DNA of 64,000 bases, taken from positions 1 through 64,000 of the forward strand of contig NZ_BDOQ01000008.1 of NCBI RefSeq assembly GCF_003112435.1, given 5' to 3'. This stretch comes from Novimethylophilus kurashikiensis. Its GTDB lineage: Bacteria > Pseudomonadota > Gammaproteobacteria > Burkholderiales > Methylophilaceae. A program made the position numbers and the translations under genes. Of this stretch, positions 8,296-16,029 are shown in pieces (positions within the stretch are counted from its first letter, which is position 1; the number at the start of each line of letters is the position of its first letter). The notes beneath the pieces were generated by a model. The model saw only the letters and a list, made by a program, of their open reading frames with translations, had not been told where the DNA came from and did no database searches.

Positions 8296-9528
8296 CTAAG
8301 CGCCTGCGCCGAGTTGACGTGCCCATACTTTTCTTATTGAATCTTCTAAGCTGAGCGCCAGTTCTTCATAGGCATCACGTGCACGTTTATAGGTCCGAGA
8401 ATCACCTTCGTATTTCGTAATATCGAAAACGGTCATGAACTGGTTGACCTTACTCTTGGTCACGGTCGTCTCGGGTATCTCGCAGCGAAGAACTTTTTCA
8501 CCATAGACCTTAGAAATCCACTCTTTAACCTGCTCGGTGGTGGATTCTTTGTTGTCGACTCGCGATAAAAGGATGTTGATAAAGTCGTAGTCCTTCACCA
8601 CTCCCTTTCTAACCAATCGCCCAGAACCATCAAATCTGTCCTCGGCAATTTTCCCGGCATATGTGCCGAAAATTTGCCAGAACTGTGCGCTACTGGCGAT
8701 ATCCAGCATATTGGTAGTCATGGGCACGAGCAGCCCATCTGCGGCGTAAAAAGCATTGAAGGTCATATAAGAAAGGCTAGGCGGTGTGTCTATCAGAATG
8801 ACATCGTAGTCATCCTTTACCACCTCAAGCCCCTTGTTCAACACATTCCAAAACTCGAAACTAGAGTCTTTCATTTGTCGACTTGGCAGTGAAAATTCAG
8901 CCGAGAAGAGCGTGCTGGATGCTTGAATTAAATCGAGGTCCGGCCAATAGGTATTGCGAATGCAATACCTGACGTCGTCCTGGTCACCATCAAAGAGAGG
9001 GGCTAATGTATCCTCATAGGCGATATCTGCATCTGGGGCCAAGCCATGAAGGGTAGACAGGCTACCCTGAGGGTCAAGGTCAATATTCAATACTCGATGC
9101 CCAAGTAACGATAGGCCCTGGGCAAGGACCATCGTTGAGGTGGTCTTTGATACGCCGCCCTTGAAAAAAGTAATGCCAATTACCGCAGCTTTTGCGCCGT
9201 CAGGTCTTAGCTTGCGAGTTCTCTCAGCTCGCGCCCATTGTTGCGCCTCAGCAACCGTGAATTCCCTGCGACCGCCTCGCCCATGAAATTGTCCGCCTGG
9301 GGCGCCATTCTTTAGACGGTAGGCCATTTGCCCTTTAGTTAATTGGCACATGTCAGCGACTTTATCGCTGGAAATCATGGGTGGAGACTTGGTGCGGTCA
9401 GGAATGAGCAGCCTACTTCTCAGAAAGTCTATGAGCGCACTAGCACGGTCACCAAGTTCCATAATTTCATCTAAGTCAACCGGCTGGACGATTGGAATGT
9501 CAGTTAAGATAGCCTCTTGGTCCGTCAT
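8296..9528 (-). CDS. parA: ParA family partition ATPase with N-terminal DNA-binding domain, 410 aa
   Basis: This is a type Ia ParA/SopA-like ATPase. The N-terminal 110 residues carry a helix-turn-helix (about 53-100, with SSDKVADMCQLTKGQMAYRLK) that would allow autoregulation. The ATPase domain has the deviant Walker A motif KGGVSKTT (123-130), then DLDPQGS, and VILIDTPP as Walker B. I chose the ATG at 9528 because AGAGGAGAGGTA precedes it; an upstream in-frame ATG ten codons earlier lacks such a site. It moves ParB-bound plasmid over the nucleoid. Confidence 0.93.
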   Translation of the reverse strand: MTDQEAILTDIPIVQPVDLDEIMELGDRASALIDFLRSRLLIPDRTKSPPMISSDKVADMCQLTKGQMAYRLKNGAPGGQFHGRGGRREFTVAEAQQWARAERTRKLRPDGAKAAVIGITFFKGGVSKTTSTMVLAQGLSLLGHRVLNIDLDPQGSLSTLHGLAPDADIAYEDTLAPLFDGDQDDVRYCIRNTYWPDLDLIQASSTLFSAEFSLPSRQMKDSSFEFWNVLNKGLEVVKDDYDVILIDTPPSLSYMTFNAFYAADGLLVPMTTNMLDIASSAQFWQIFGTYAGKIAEDRFDGSGRLVRKGVVKDYDFINILLSRVDNKESTTEQVKEWISKVYGEKVLRCEIPETTVTKSKVNQFMTVFDITKYEGDSRTYKRARDAYEELALSLEDSIRKVWARQLGAGA

Positions 9529-9833
9529 TACCTCTCCTCTTTTAAAATAACTCGTCACTTTTAAGGAAATTCCTCAAAAAGTGAACTACTCCCCATTAGT
9601 CAAGCTATGATACCAAATCTGGATAGTTAAGCTACACTTATTCTAAAAAAAGACAAGCAGAATCGCTGTTTAAGCGACTTTCTTGAAGTGATGTATACCT
9701 TGGCCTTAAAAAAGGGCACTTGTTGGCCTAAGGACCTTAAAATGGGCTTGCTGAGGATGCAAATATTTACAAGGGACGAGGTTATGGGGCTATGCTAGAA
9801 GTGCTGAAGTACAAAAATATAGAAATTAACATT
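9529..9833. other. Gene-free upstream region of parA
   Basis: I see no gene here. The stretch holds the parA leader, TTGACT on the minus strand near 9600 that could be a -35 element, and short complementary blocks around CTTGGCCTTAA/TTGGCCTAAGG (about 9700-9735). It leads into the iterons of the replication origin. Confidence 0.4.
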
Positions 9834-9972
9834 CAACAAAAAGGCTCACCATAAATCCAACAAAACTACTCACCATAAAAAGACCAACAAAAAAACTCAC
9901 CACACTCCACAATAATTCCCACCACTTCCAACAAAAGTTCTCACTAATACCTCACAAAAGTGCTCACCACTT
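9834..9972 (+). repeat. Origin iterons, six direct 22-bp repeats
   Basis: Six direct copies related to CAACAAAAAAGCTCACC plus ATAAA start at 9834, 9858, 9885, 9907, 9929 and 9951. The last four follow each other at exactly 22 bases, two helical turns, as expected for Rep-binding iterons. The first copies are closest to consensus and the later ones diverge. An AT-rich stretch with GC alternation (about 9985-10080) follows and may be the unwinding region. This is the probable vegetative origin served by the adjacent repB. Confidence 0.8.
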
Positions 9973-10095
9973 GAGAACTAAGTGATTGATTCTCTACGCG
10001 CGCGTACGCATGCGAGGTTTGTTAGTTTGTTTTTTTAGATATTTTGTATTTTTAAAAACCAACAAACAGTTTTTTCTTTCCTGAATGGCTTCAAA

Positions 10096-10160
10096 TTTAT
10101 GGTGAGCTTTTTTGGTGCGATTTAGTACATTCGGTCGGTAAATTTATGGTGAGCTTTTTT
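10096..10160 (-). promoter_or_regulatory. Two inverted iterons in the repB promoter region
   Basis: Two near-perfect inverted iteron cores (TTTATGGTGAGCTTTTTT) lie at 10096-10113 and 10143-10160, between the AT-rich region and the repB start. Inverted iterons before a Rep_3 gene usually bind Rep dimers and repress the gene, so autoregulation of repB is likely. No convincing -35/-10 pair was identified. Confidence 0.6.
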
Positions 10161-10221
10161 GTGTTGACTACTCACCAGTACCGGTTTTAGATTTGCGGAA
10201 CTTATGAAAAGGAGGCTTTGA

Positions 10222-11625
10222 ATGGCCATCGAGAATCTACCAGAATCAACGCCCATGCAGATGGCCTTTGATGTGTTTGAAGACCTCTTCTCGAAGGACA
10301 TGTCAATTGTCGAGTCTACGACCGACATCGGCTTTCAACGCAATAATGCAATTTTTCAGGTCACGAATCTTGGCGCTGCCTGTTACAAGCTGCTGGATAC
10401 AGTAGTCTTTGTGGTCATCCAGGAAAAGGATGTGCAGGGTCGGTATGACGTTGACTTGGACTACTTCAAATGGCTCATGAAGTATGAAAGTAACAATTAC
10501 GGGCATCTCAGGACTATTTTCCGTGAGCTGCAGAAGGCTGCAATCGAGCTTGTGCCGCTGACACCTGAGGAGGCGCTGGCCCAGGGAGAATCTCCTGAAA
10601 ACGGAGGGGCAATCCCGATGATTGGAGCCTACCGCATAACCAAGGGTAGAGTTTTTTTCGAAATGTCACCCCCGTTGCAGCGGCATCTAAAAGACCCTAC
10701 CTACGCACATTGGCAGAGTTTGAGGGTTACAGCACAACTCACCTTGGTCTATGCCCGAGTGATTTATAACCATTTGCTGCCCTATATCGATGATGGTCAC
10801 ACCCCTTGGTTTACGGTAGAAGAGGTTCAAGGTTGGCCAGGAGCGAAGGCCTCTAAAGCCGCATACAAATACTTCAAGCGCGACCAGCTAGACCCCGCTA
10901 TCAAGCAGCTCAATGAGGTTGAACACCTCGATATCAACGTTAGTTATGAAACCAAGGGAGGGCAAGGCCCCATTCCGGTGACTCATTTGCGCTTCAGGGT
11001 AACGAGGAAGGGGGGGCAACATAACAATGATTTCGAGCAAAAACCTTTGGCCCTAAATGAGGCAGATGAGCTCTACCATGTGTTGAATGAAGAGTTCGCC
11101 ATCGGCCCGAAAAACTTTGGTGAAATCCAGGCCAATCGTGAGAAGTGGACGGACCAATGGATTTGGCAGGCCGTGGAGTTTACGAGGTGGAACTTAGAGA
11201 AAGGTAAAATCACCAAGTCTCCTTCCGGATTCTTGATGCATGCCCTCAGAAATAATCTGCGGGTGTCCTCTGCTGAAAAGATAATGGAGGAACAAAATAG
11301 ATTACTGGCTGAGAGTAGGGCAGCCAAGGCAGGGATAGCAAAAGCCCGGGAAGATGCGCTCAGCCAATCCCATGATTTGAGTAAGCAAGAAACACAGAAC
11401 GAAGCGGAATCTCTTGCCTTGCAAGGGTTGTCGCAATTTGATGCACTGGACTTGGTTGGACAGGAAGCCTACTTCAAAGAGTTCTGCAATACATTCCAAG
11501 CGAAGCTAGTTGCAAAACGTGAGAAAGTTAACCTAGAGGCGATTTCAATTGAAGAGTTACGGAATAACAAACTCCTTTCCCATGCGCTAGGAATATTTGT
11601 TCAACAGGCTATAAGCAAATCATAA
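10222..11625 (+). CDS. repB: RepB-type replication initiator (Rep_3 superfamily), 467 aa
   Basis: This protein should bind the iterons and start plasmid replication. Residues about 30-260 fit the paired winged-helix Rep_3 fold of iteron plasmids, including the segment around YFKWLMKYESNNYGHLRTIFRELQ in the first half and a second winged helix around AYKYFKRDQLDPAIKQLNE. The C-terminal 200 residues are longer than usual (typical members have about 300 residues) and partly coiled. AAGGAGG precedes the ATG. Iterons lie directly upstream, and a second set of related elements lies beyond parB. Confidence 0.88.
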   Translation: MAIENLPESTPMQMAFDVFEDLFSKDMSIVESTTDIGFQRNNAIFQVTNLGAACYKLLDTVVFVVIQEKDVQGRYDVDLDYFKWLMKYESNNYGHLRTIFRELQKAAIELVPLTPEEALAQGESPENGGAIPMIGAYRITKGRVFFEMSPPLQRHLKDPTYAHWQSLRVTAQLTLVYARVIYNHLLPYIDDGHTPWFTVEEVQGWPGAKASKAAYKYFKRDQLDPAIKQLNEVEHLDINVSYETKGGQGPIPVTHLRFRVTRKGGQHNNDFEQKPLALNEADELYHVLNEEFAIGPKNFGEIQANREKWTDQWIWQAVEFTRWNLEKGKITKSPSGFLMHALRNNLRVSSAEKIMEEQNRLLAESRAAKAGIAKAREDALSQSHDLSKQETQNEAESLALQGLSQFDALDLVGQEAYFKEFCNTFQAKLVAKREKVNLEAISIEELRNNKLLSHALGIFVQQAISKS

Positions 11626-11629
11626 ATCT

Positions 11630-12412
11630 TTAGCACCCTCCACAGCCGCTACCCCCGCCACCACATCCAGACCCGCAGCTGCCTCCACCGCAGCCACTTC
11701 CACCAGCGCTGCAGGAGGTGCCTGCGGAGCCACAGCCGTCGACCGCAACAACCCCGGCGACGGCAGCTGCGCCATCCGTGAATTCATTTACGGTCGAACC
11801 ACCTTTCTTATGCGGGGTGAGGGTGGCGGTATCAAGTCGCTTTAGCGACTCTTCAGACCAAATCCAACCAGGACTTACGCTGCTCGAGCTGTCCGCAGCA
11901 AATAGCAAGGGAAGGCCGTTGAAGGGTTCGAACAGGCCGGGCCACTTCTTGTAGTTCTGCTTCAACGCCTTCCAAGTATTCATGACATCGGGCTTGAATA
12001 CTCGAGCATCTTCCATGGAATGGGGAAGGGCGCCGACATCCGGAAAGTGATGGATGAGTCGGCCATAAAAGTGCTTACAGAACTTCTCGTAATCGTGCGT
12101 GCATACAATAAACGCGTGCCAGGCATCATCAATGAGCGCCGACGGCATTCCCAGCTGAAGAGACCGGTTCGCTTCCTTCTCCAGAAACAGCAGTAGAAAG
12201 AATTCACACAGACCCTTGAAAGCCAGGTCCTCATCAGCCTGGTCGTACCCGGGATGCTCGCGACGGAACACGTATCGAACCACCTCCGGAAACTGATAGT
12301 CTGCGAGCTGCTCCACCTTGGACTTCTCAGGGGTGCCCTTGTGCCAAAAAACAGCCCACAGGTATACGCCGCCGAGAGCGACAGGGGTGATGAATTGCAG
12401 GAACTCTGACAT
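11630..12412 (-). CDS. Membrane-anchored protein with Cys/Gly-rich tail, 260 aa
   Basis: A hydrophobic N-terminus (about 8-24) should anchor the protein. The middle part has IDDAWHAFIVCTHDYEKFC, resembling the GRDP-like domain (PF07173 pattern of Asp, Trp, His and Tyr, Cys). The last 45 residues are almost entirely Gly, Cys and Ser in CGGGS-type repeats. Such tails may bind metal or stay flexible. GAGAAGGCGCTT precedes the ATG. It converges on repB with four bases between the stop codons. Function is unknown. Confidence 0.55.
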   Translation of the reverse strand: MSEFLQFITPVALGGVYLWAVFWHKGTPEKSKVEQLADYQFPEVVRYVFRREHPGYDQADEDLAFKGLCEFFLLLFLEKEANRSLQLGMPSALIDDAWHAFIVCTHDYEKFCKHFYGRLIHHFPDVGALPHSMEDARVFKPDVMNTWKALKQNYKKWPGLFEPFNGLPLLFAADSSSSVSPGWIWSEESLKRLDTATLTPHKKGGSTVNEFTDGAAAVAGVVAVDGCGSAGTSCSAGGSGCGGGSCGSGCGGGGSGCGGC

Positions 12413-12508
12413 AAGCGCCTTCTCGTTATTAATGTTGGTTGAAGTTGGTAATTACACTATAGCAAGAAATATGCAATGACGCAAGAATATGTCAGTATTA
12501 GAAACAAG

Positions 12509-12537
12509 TTGACAGAACTGATATTTTCCAATATACT
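12509..12537 (+). promoter_or_regulatory. Sigma-70 promoter of the DsbC/DsbG-like gene
   Basis: TTGACA (12509-12514) and TATACT (12532-12537) are 17 bases apart. This is a near-consensus promoter 55 bases before the ATG at 12593. Confidence 0.8.
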
Positions 12538-12592
12538 TCAATCATCCGCAATGCATTTTGCGTCACCTAAATCCAAAAGGAGCATACCTTAG

Positions 12593-13417
12593 ATGTTGAA
12601 ACGCACCCTTATCGCTACCGCTCTCATGTCCTTTATGGGGGCTGCGATGGCCGCCACGGCGCTGCCTCCTTTCCTGAAGTCGGCAACTGATGCTGGCCAA
12701 CTCCAAGTTATTCGTGATTTCAAGGCCGCTGCCGGGATGACTGGCTGGGTCGTGAAGGAAACCAAGGGCGGTCAAGCGACTGTTATTTACACCAGCGCCG
12801 ACGGCAACTACACCTTCTCTGGCATGCTGCTCGACAAGGACGGCCACAACCTGACTGCCAAGTACGCCGAAGACTATGTCCCCAAGCCCGACTACACTCC
12901 AGCATTCAAGGCATTCTCCGCAGGCGGTGAAGCGGCCGGTGTAACTGTTGGTTCTCCTAATGCTAAAGCCGAAATCGTCGTGATTTTCGACGCTAACTGC
13001 GGCTACTGCAAGCTCCTGCACCGCATGACCAAGCCCGCCGTGGACGCTGGCGAGCTGCGCATTCACTATGTACCGGTTGCCATTCTCGGCCGTGACTCCG
13101 ACGTGAAGGGTGCTGGTTTGTTGGCTGCCAAGGATGCCAAGGCTGATGCCGATGCAATCGTGTCCGGCTCCGGCGCAGAAACCTCCAGCGACAAGGCATT
13201 GCTGGCCAAGGTGCAGAACAACACCAAGCTGATGACCCAGAAATTCGGCTTCAACGGTACTCCGGTCGTGATGTACAAGGTCAAGAACGGCAGTGATGAA
13301 ACCCTGTCCGTATCTCCTGGTGTGCCGAGCATGGCTGAAATGTTCAAGGCGTTAGGCATCTCCGGTCAGCTCGACAAGCTGAAGAACGACCCTGAGCTGG
13401 CGAAGTACCTGCGCTAG
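12593..13417 (+). CDS. Periplasmic thiol:disulfide isomerase, DsbC/DsbG-like, 274 aa
   Basis: The protein has a Sec signal peptide (about residues 1-20, ending AMA-A), an N-terminal dimerisation-like region, and a C-terminal thioredoxin fold with the active site CGYC (about 136-139) and a cis-Pro in FNGTPVV. These features match DsbC/DsbG, which shuffle or protect disulfides in the periplasm. Conjugation systems of the F type use such enzymes to fold Cys-rich pilus proteins like TraU, which is encoded nearby. AAAAGGAG lies about eleven bases before the start. A hairpin follows the stop. Confidence 0.85.
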   Translation: MLKRTLIATALMSFMGAAMAATALPPFLKSATDAGQLQVIRDFKAAAGMTGWVVKETKGGQATVIYTSADGNYTFSGMLLDKDGHNLTAKYAEDYVPKPDYTPAFKAFSAGGEAAGVTVGSPNAKAEIVVIFDANCGYCKLLHRMTKPAVDAGELRIHYVPVAILGRDSDVKGAGLLAAKDAKADADAIVSGSGAETSSDKALLAKVQNNTKLMTQKFGFNGTPVVMYKVKNGSDETLSVSPGVPSMAEMFKALGISGQLDKLKNDPELAKYLR

Positions 13418-13426
13418 ACTGTAATA

Positions 13427-13449
13427 GAGGGCTGGAAATCCCAGCCCTC
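13427..13449 (+). terminator. Hairpin after the DsbC/DsbG-like gene
   Basis: GAGGGCTGG pairs perfectly with CCAGCCCTC around a four-to-five-base loop. No T tract follows (ATTGTCAGG), so it may stabilise the message or act as a partial terminator before the tiny frame that begins at 13467. Confidence 0.5.
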
Positions 13450-13466
13450 ATTGTCAGGAGAACGAA

Positions 13467-13541
13467 ATGCGTAATGATAACATTGGTGGTGGAAGCAGCA
13501 ATATTGGCGCAGGCTGCGCCGACGGTATCACCAAGATTTAA
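13467..13541 (+). CDS. Possible 24-aa peptide
   Basis: A 24-codon frame has a good ribosome site (CAGGAGAACGAA before ATG). Its product is rich in Gly, Asn and Ser with one Cys. It ends five bases before the stop of the converging gene. It may be a real micropeptide or a vestige of a longer gene; nothing more can be said. Confidence 0.3.
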   Translation: MRNDNIGGGSSNIGAGCADGITKI

Positions 13542-13546
13542 CCGAG

Positions 13547-14281
13547 TTAAATAGCGTCCTCGCTATGGTTGTTCCGCCGGCATTGCTCGTTGAAGAGGAT
13601 GCCGGCATCTGTTGCCCAGGCCCAGCCGTTGTCCGATAGGAAGCCTGTGCGTGTCGGCAGCGTTGAGGCGTTCGCAGACGCTTCCAGCACTCGCGCGGCC
13701 TCGATAGCGTCAGGGTAGGGTAGCAGCATACGGGCGGAGAGTTGAATGTTTCCGGCCACAGGGCGGAAAAGCTCTCCCCACCAGAGATTGGGTAGCTCGA
13801 GGTTTTCGAGGTCGAATACCTCCGGCGTGCTGCGGAATAAGGCCACAGCAGCAAAAATACGGTTCATGGGCACCGCGGTGTCGTAATGGGCAGGGTTAAA
13901 CGGCAGACGCACCGGTAGCTTGGCTGAAGTCGGAAGCCATCCAATGAAGTGCAGCTCCGCGCATGGCTGATTCTGGTCCCTGGTAGGGTAGGGGAGGTGG
14001 GCAATAGCAACATTTCCCTCCGGCGGCAAACACTCGGGGTCATTGCCGGGCTCGATGTAAAGCAAGACCGGCGCACCAATCACTGTCGAGGGGTACCGGG
14101 CAAGCAGGTCGCGCATCAGCAGGGCAATTTTAGCCCGCCACTCAGTCGGGCAAGCGGCAAGCAGCGCTTCAGGTTCACCTTCTTCGGAAGACGCTAACCA
14201 GGCGCGCATCATTTCAACGCTTTTTAGAACATTCCCTTTTTTAAGGGTCTCCATTAACGACGGAAGCACAGACATGCTCAT
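13547..14281 (-). CDS. Hypothetical protein, 244 aa
   Basis: This protein is unrecognised. It is soluble, rich in Leu, Pro and Ala, and lacks a signal peptide. Of several in-frame starts, the ATG at 14281 is best because GAGGAGGAATTTTTG precedes it; the upstream extension is incoherent. It diverges from the secreted protein gene at 14343. Confidence 0.6.
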   Translation of the reverse strand: MSMSVLPSLMETLKKGNVLKSVEMMRAWLASSEEGEPEALLAACPTEWRAKIALLMRDLLARYPSTVIGAPVLLYIEPGNDPECLPPEGNVAIAHLPYPTRDQNQPCAELHFIGWLPTSAKLPVRLPFNPAHYDTAVPMNRIFAAVALFRSTPEVFDLENLELPNLWWGELFRPVAGNIQLSARMLLPYPDAIEAARVLEASANASTLPTRTGFLSDNGWAWATDAGILFNEQCRRNNHSEDAI

Positions 14282-14342
14282 CAAAAATTCCTCCTCATTT
14301 GTCGCGAATGATACCAAGCGCGCTGTTAACCTGCAAAACAAA

Positions 14343-14816
14343 ATGAACACACACCCGAAAACATCCTTGCGAGCAAAGGCATTTATTGCTCTGTTGTTAA
14401 CATTTGGCCTGACCGGGATGGTGGCTGCGGCCGACACGGACCCTTTGGCCGGCGATGCTTGGCATGCGGTGAAGGGTAGCTGGCCGGGCACCATCAAGTT
14501 CGACGGTAAATCCAAAAAGGTTCTGCTGGAGCCGTACGGAAGTGAAGCAATTAATGCCAGTTACAGCTATACCTTAGCGCCTGCTGATTCTTTCGCTGCC
14601 AAATCCGGCAATAAGGCCGGTACCTTGGTGATGACCAATACCCTTGGGCAAGTGAGCAAGGCTGAGTTTCGCATTGAGGGAAAAGAGCTGACGCTTTCAT
14701 TCCCCAGCGGTTTTCAGGCTGAGCATTACAAGCGCATGACCAAGGCGGAAGAAGACGCTGAAATTCATCGTATCGAAAAGCTGATGGCTGAGGGAAAGTT
14801 AAAACTCCCCAGGTAG
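14343..14816 (+). CDS. Secreted protein, 157 aa
   Basis: The ATG at 14343 begins a typical Sec signal peptide (basic start, hydrophobic core ALLLTFGL, cleavage near AAA-D), so the mature product should be periplasmic. The mature part looks like a small beta-rich domain (repeated short strands around GTIKFDGKSKKVLLEP) followed by a charged C-terminal helix. No strong ribosome site is seen before either possible start. The next gene follows 28 bases later, so they may be co-transcribed. Confidence 0.6.
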   Translation: MNTHPKTSLRAKAFIALLLTFGLTGMVAAADTDPLAGDAWHAVKGSWPGTIKFDGKSKKVLLEPYGSEAINASYSYTLAPADSFAAKSGNKAGTLVMTNTLGQVSKAEFRIEGKELTLSFPSGFQAEHYKRMTKAEEDAEIHRIEKLMAEGKLKLPR

Positions 14817-14844
14817 CCATTGGCACAACCAGGAGAGTTTTAAT

Positions 14845-15219
14845 ATGACCCAATCCGTAACCAAGGCCACACCGGAACTGTTGGCCCAACTGCGTACACC
14901 TGAAGCCCTGGCTGCCATTCAAGTAGCCCGCGACAATAAGTGGCTGATGGTGGACGAGCCCTCGCTGCAGGCTGTATTCGCAGATGACAAAGAGCATCCC
15001 GTATATAAGCTGCTGGAGGAAGATGCCAAGACCGGCGGCCTGTTCGGGCTGGTGCAGTACTCGATTCTTGCGGTGTTCTTCGGCCTCGCCTTCGGCATGA
15101 CCATCTTTAAGCCGCACATGCCTGCAATGCTGTTCGTCATGTGGGGCGCTATTGCAACGGCCACAGCCTTGCTCTACAAGAAGCATCCGGCGCTGATTAT
15201 GGGCAAGTCCAAAAAGTAA
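14845..15219 (+). CDS. Small membrane protein, 124 aa
   Basis: The first 70 residues are soluble and partly helical. Two hydrophobic helices follow (about 69-88 and 92-112), and the C-terminus is basic. AGGAGAGTTTTAAT precedes the ATG. It lies between a secreted protein gene and a terminator and is probably an envelope protein linked to the transfer region. It is not recognised. Confidence 0.6.
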   Translation: MTQSVTKATPELLAQLRTPEALAAIQVARDNKWLMVDEPSLQAVFADDKEHPVYKLLEEDAKTGGLFGLVQYSILAVFFGLAFGMTIFKPHMPAMLFVMWGAIATATALLYKKHPALIMGKSKK

Positions 15220-15238
15220 TCCGCCTTCGCAAGATAAC

Positions 15239-15272
15239 GGCCGATGTCACCACGTGGCGTCGGCCTTTTTTA
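15239..15272 (+). terminator. Rho-independent terminator
   Basis: GGCCGA pairs with TCGGCC, extended by weaker pairs across the loop, and TTTTTTA follows. A GCCTATAC sequence stands a few bases after it. Confidence 0.75.
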
Positions 15273-15410
15273 TTTGATGCCTATACTCATTCTCTCTCTT
15301 GCTGGAAGGTAAGTCCCGCATACCCGTTTAATTTTGAACGGTAACGCTCCGCCCTCAGATGGATGCATGCCTGAGGTCCCTGCGGCACTAGGCTTCCAGC
15401 GATTGAGCAC

Positions 15411-15439
15411 TTGCAATTTTGCATATTCTTTAGTATACT
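15411..15439 (+). promoter_or_regulatory. Sigma-70 promoter of the DUF2274-like gene
   Basis: TTGCAA (15411-15416) and TATACT (15434-15439) are separated by 17 bases, with the ATG of the gene 23 bases after the -10 element. Confidence 0.7.
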
Positions 15440-15462
15440 ATCCTCAATGGAATGGAGCACTG

Positions 15463-15747
15463 ATGAAACTTTCGCGCATCCCAGTAAGCGAGTCCACCGT
15501 CAAACACACTTTTTCTCTGAAAGAGTCGACTTCGGACCTGCTGCATAAGTACCAGGCCTGTTACATGGCCGAGCATGAAGTTGAAATTACGATGAAGGAT
15601 ATGGTGGAAGCCATGTTGACCAGCTTTATGGCTGACGACAAGACCTTCCAGAAATATCTGAAGCAGCCTCAAGCAGCTGCGGCCCCTTCGGCCCCGGCAG
15701 CTCCGGCTAGCAACTATGGCAGTGGTGCGGAATCCTCCACTCTCTAG
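15463..15747 (+). CDS. DUF2274-like protein, 94 aa
   Basis: The N-terminus (MKLSRIPVSESTVKHTFSL) and the following helix pair ending in AMLTSFMADDKTFQKYL resemble DUF2274 proteins, short proteins often found among conjugation genes. The last 28 residues are low-complexity Ala, Pro, Gln and Ser. The start at 15463 is set by GGAG seven bases before the ATG and by the promoter position; the longer upstream frame would lie in front of the transcript start. Function is unknown; a DNA-binding or transfer-accessory role is possible. Confidence 0.55.
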   Translation: MKLSRIPVSESTVKHTFSLKESTSDLLHKYQACYMAEHEVEITMKDMVEAMLTSFMADDKTFQKYLKQPQAAAAPSAPAAPASNYGSGAESSTL

Positions 15748-15767
15748 TACCAGGAATTATTAAGTCG

Positions 15768-15900
15768 GGTGTTTCGTGCGAACACCTTCGTCAATAGCTG
15801 CGCATCGCGTGGCTATTGACTTCTATCGCACCAAGGAAATTTGAAGTTTGCGGGGTATCGAGCGCGGTCACGGTTGAGCCGCAGTAGGTATCGAATACCA
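15768..15900. promoter_or_regulatory. Cluster of inverted repeats, possible oriT or control region
   Basis: The gene-free stretch 15748-16029 holds three dyads: GGTGTT/AACACC (15768-15786), GTCAATAGC/GCTATTGAC with a 13-base loop (15790-15820), and the near-palindrome GGTATCGAATACC (15887-15899), whose GGTATCGA also occurs at about 15854. It lies directly before the sigma-like and tra genes. No relaxase gene is in the window, so oriT is only a possibility. Confidence 0.35.
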
Positions 15901-16029
15901 CCGTCACAGAGGCCATTTTGCGCGCAGTCGGCGTGCGAATGGGTCTGCGCAGCAATGCGCGGGAATTGCATCTCCCTCGGGTCAGCTGGCAAGCGAGTAT
16001 AGCGCGCCACGCGGCTCTGGGATTTTTCT

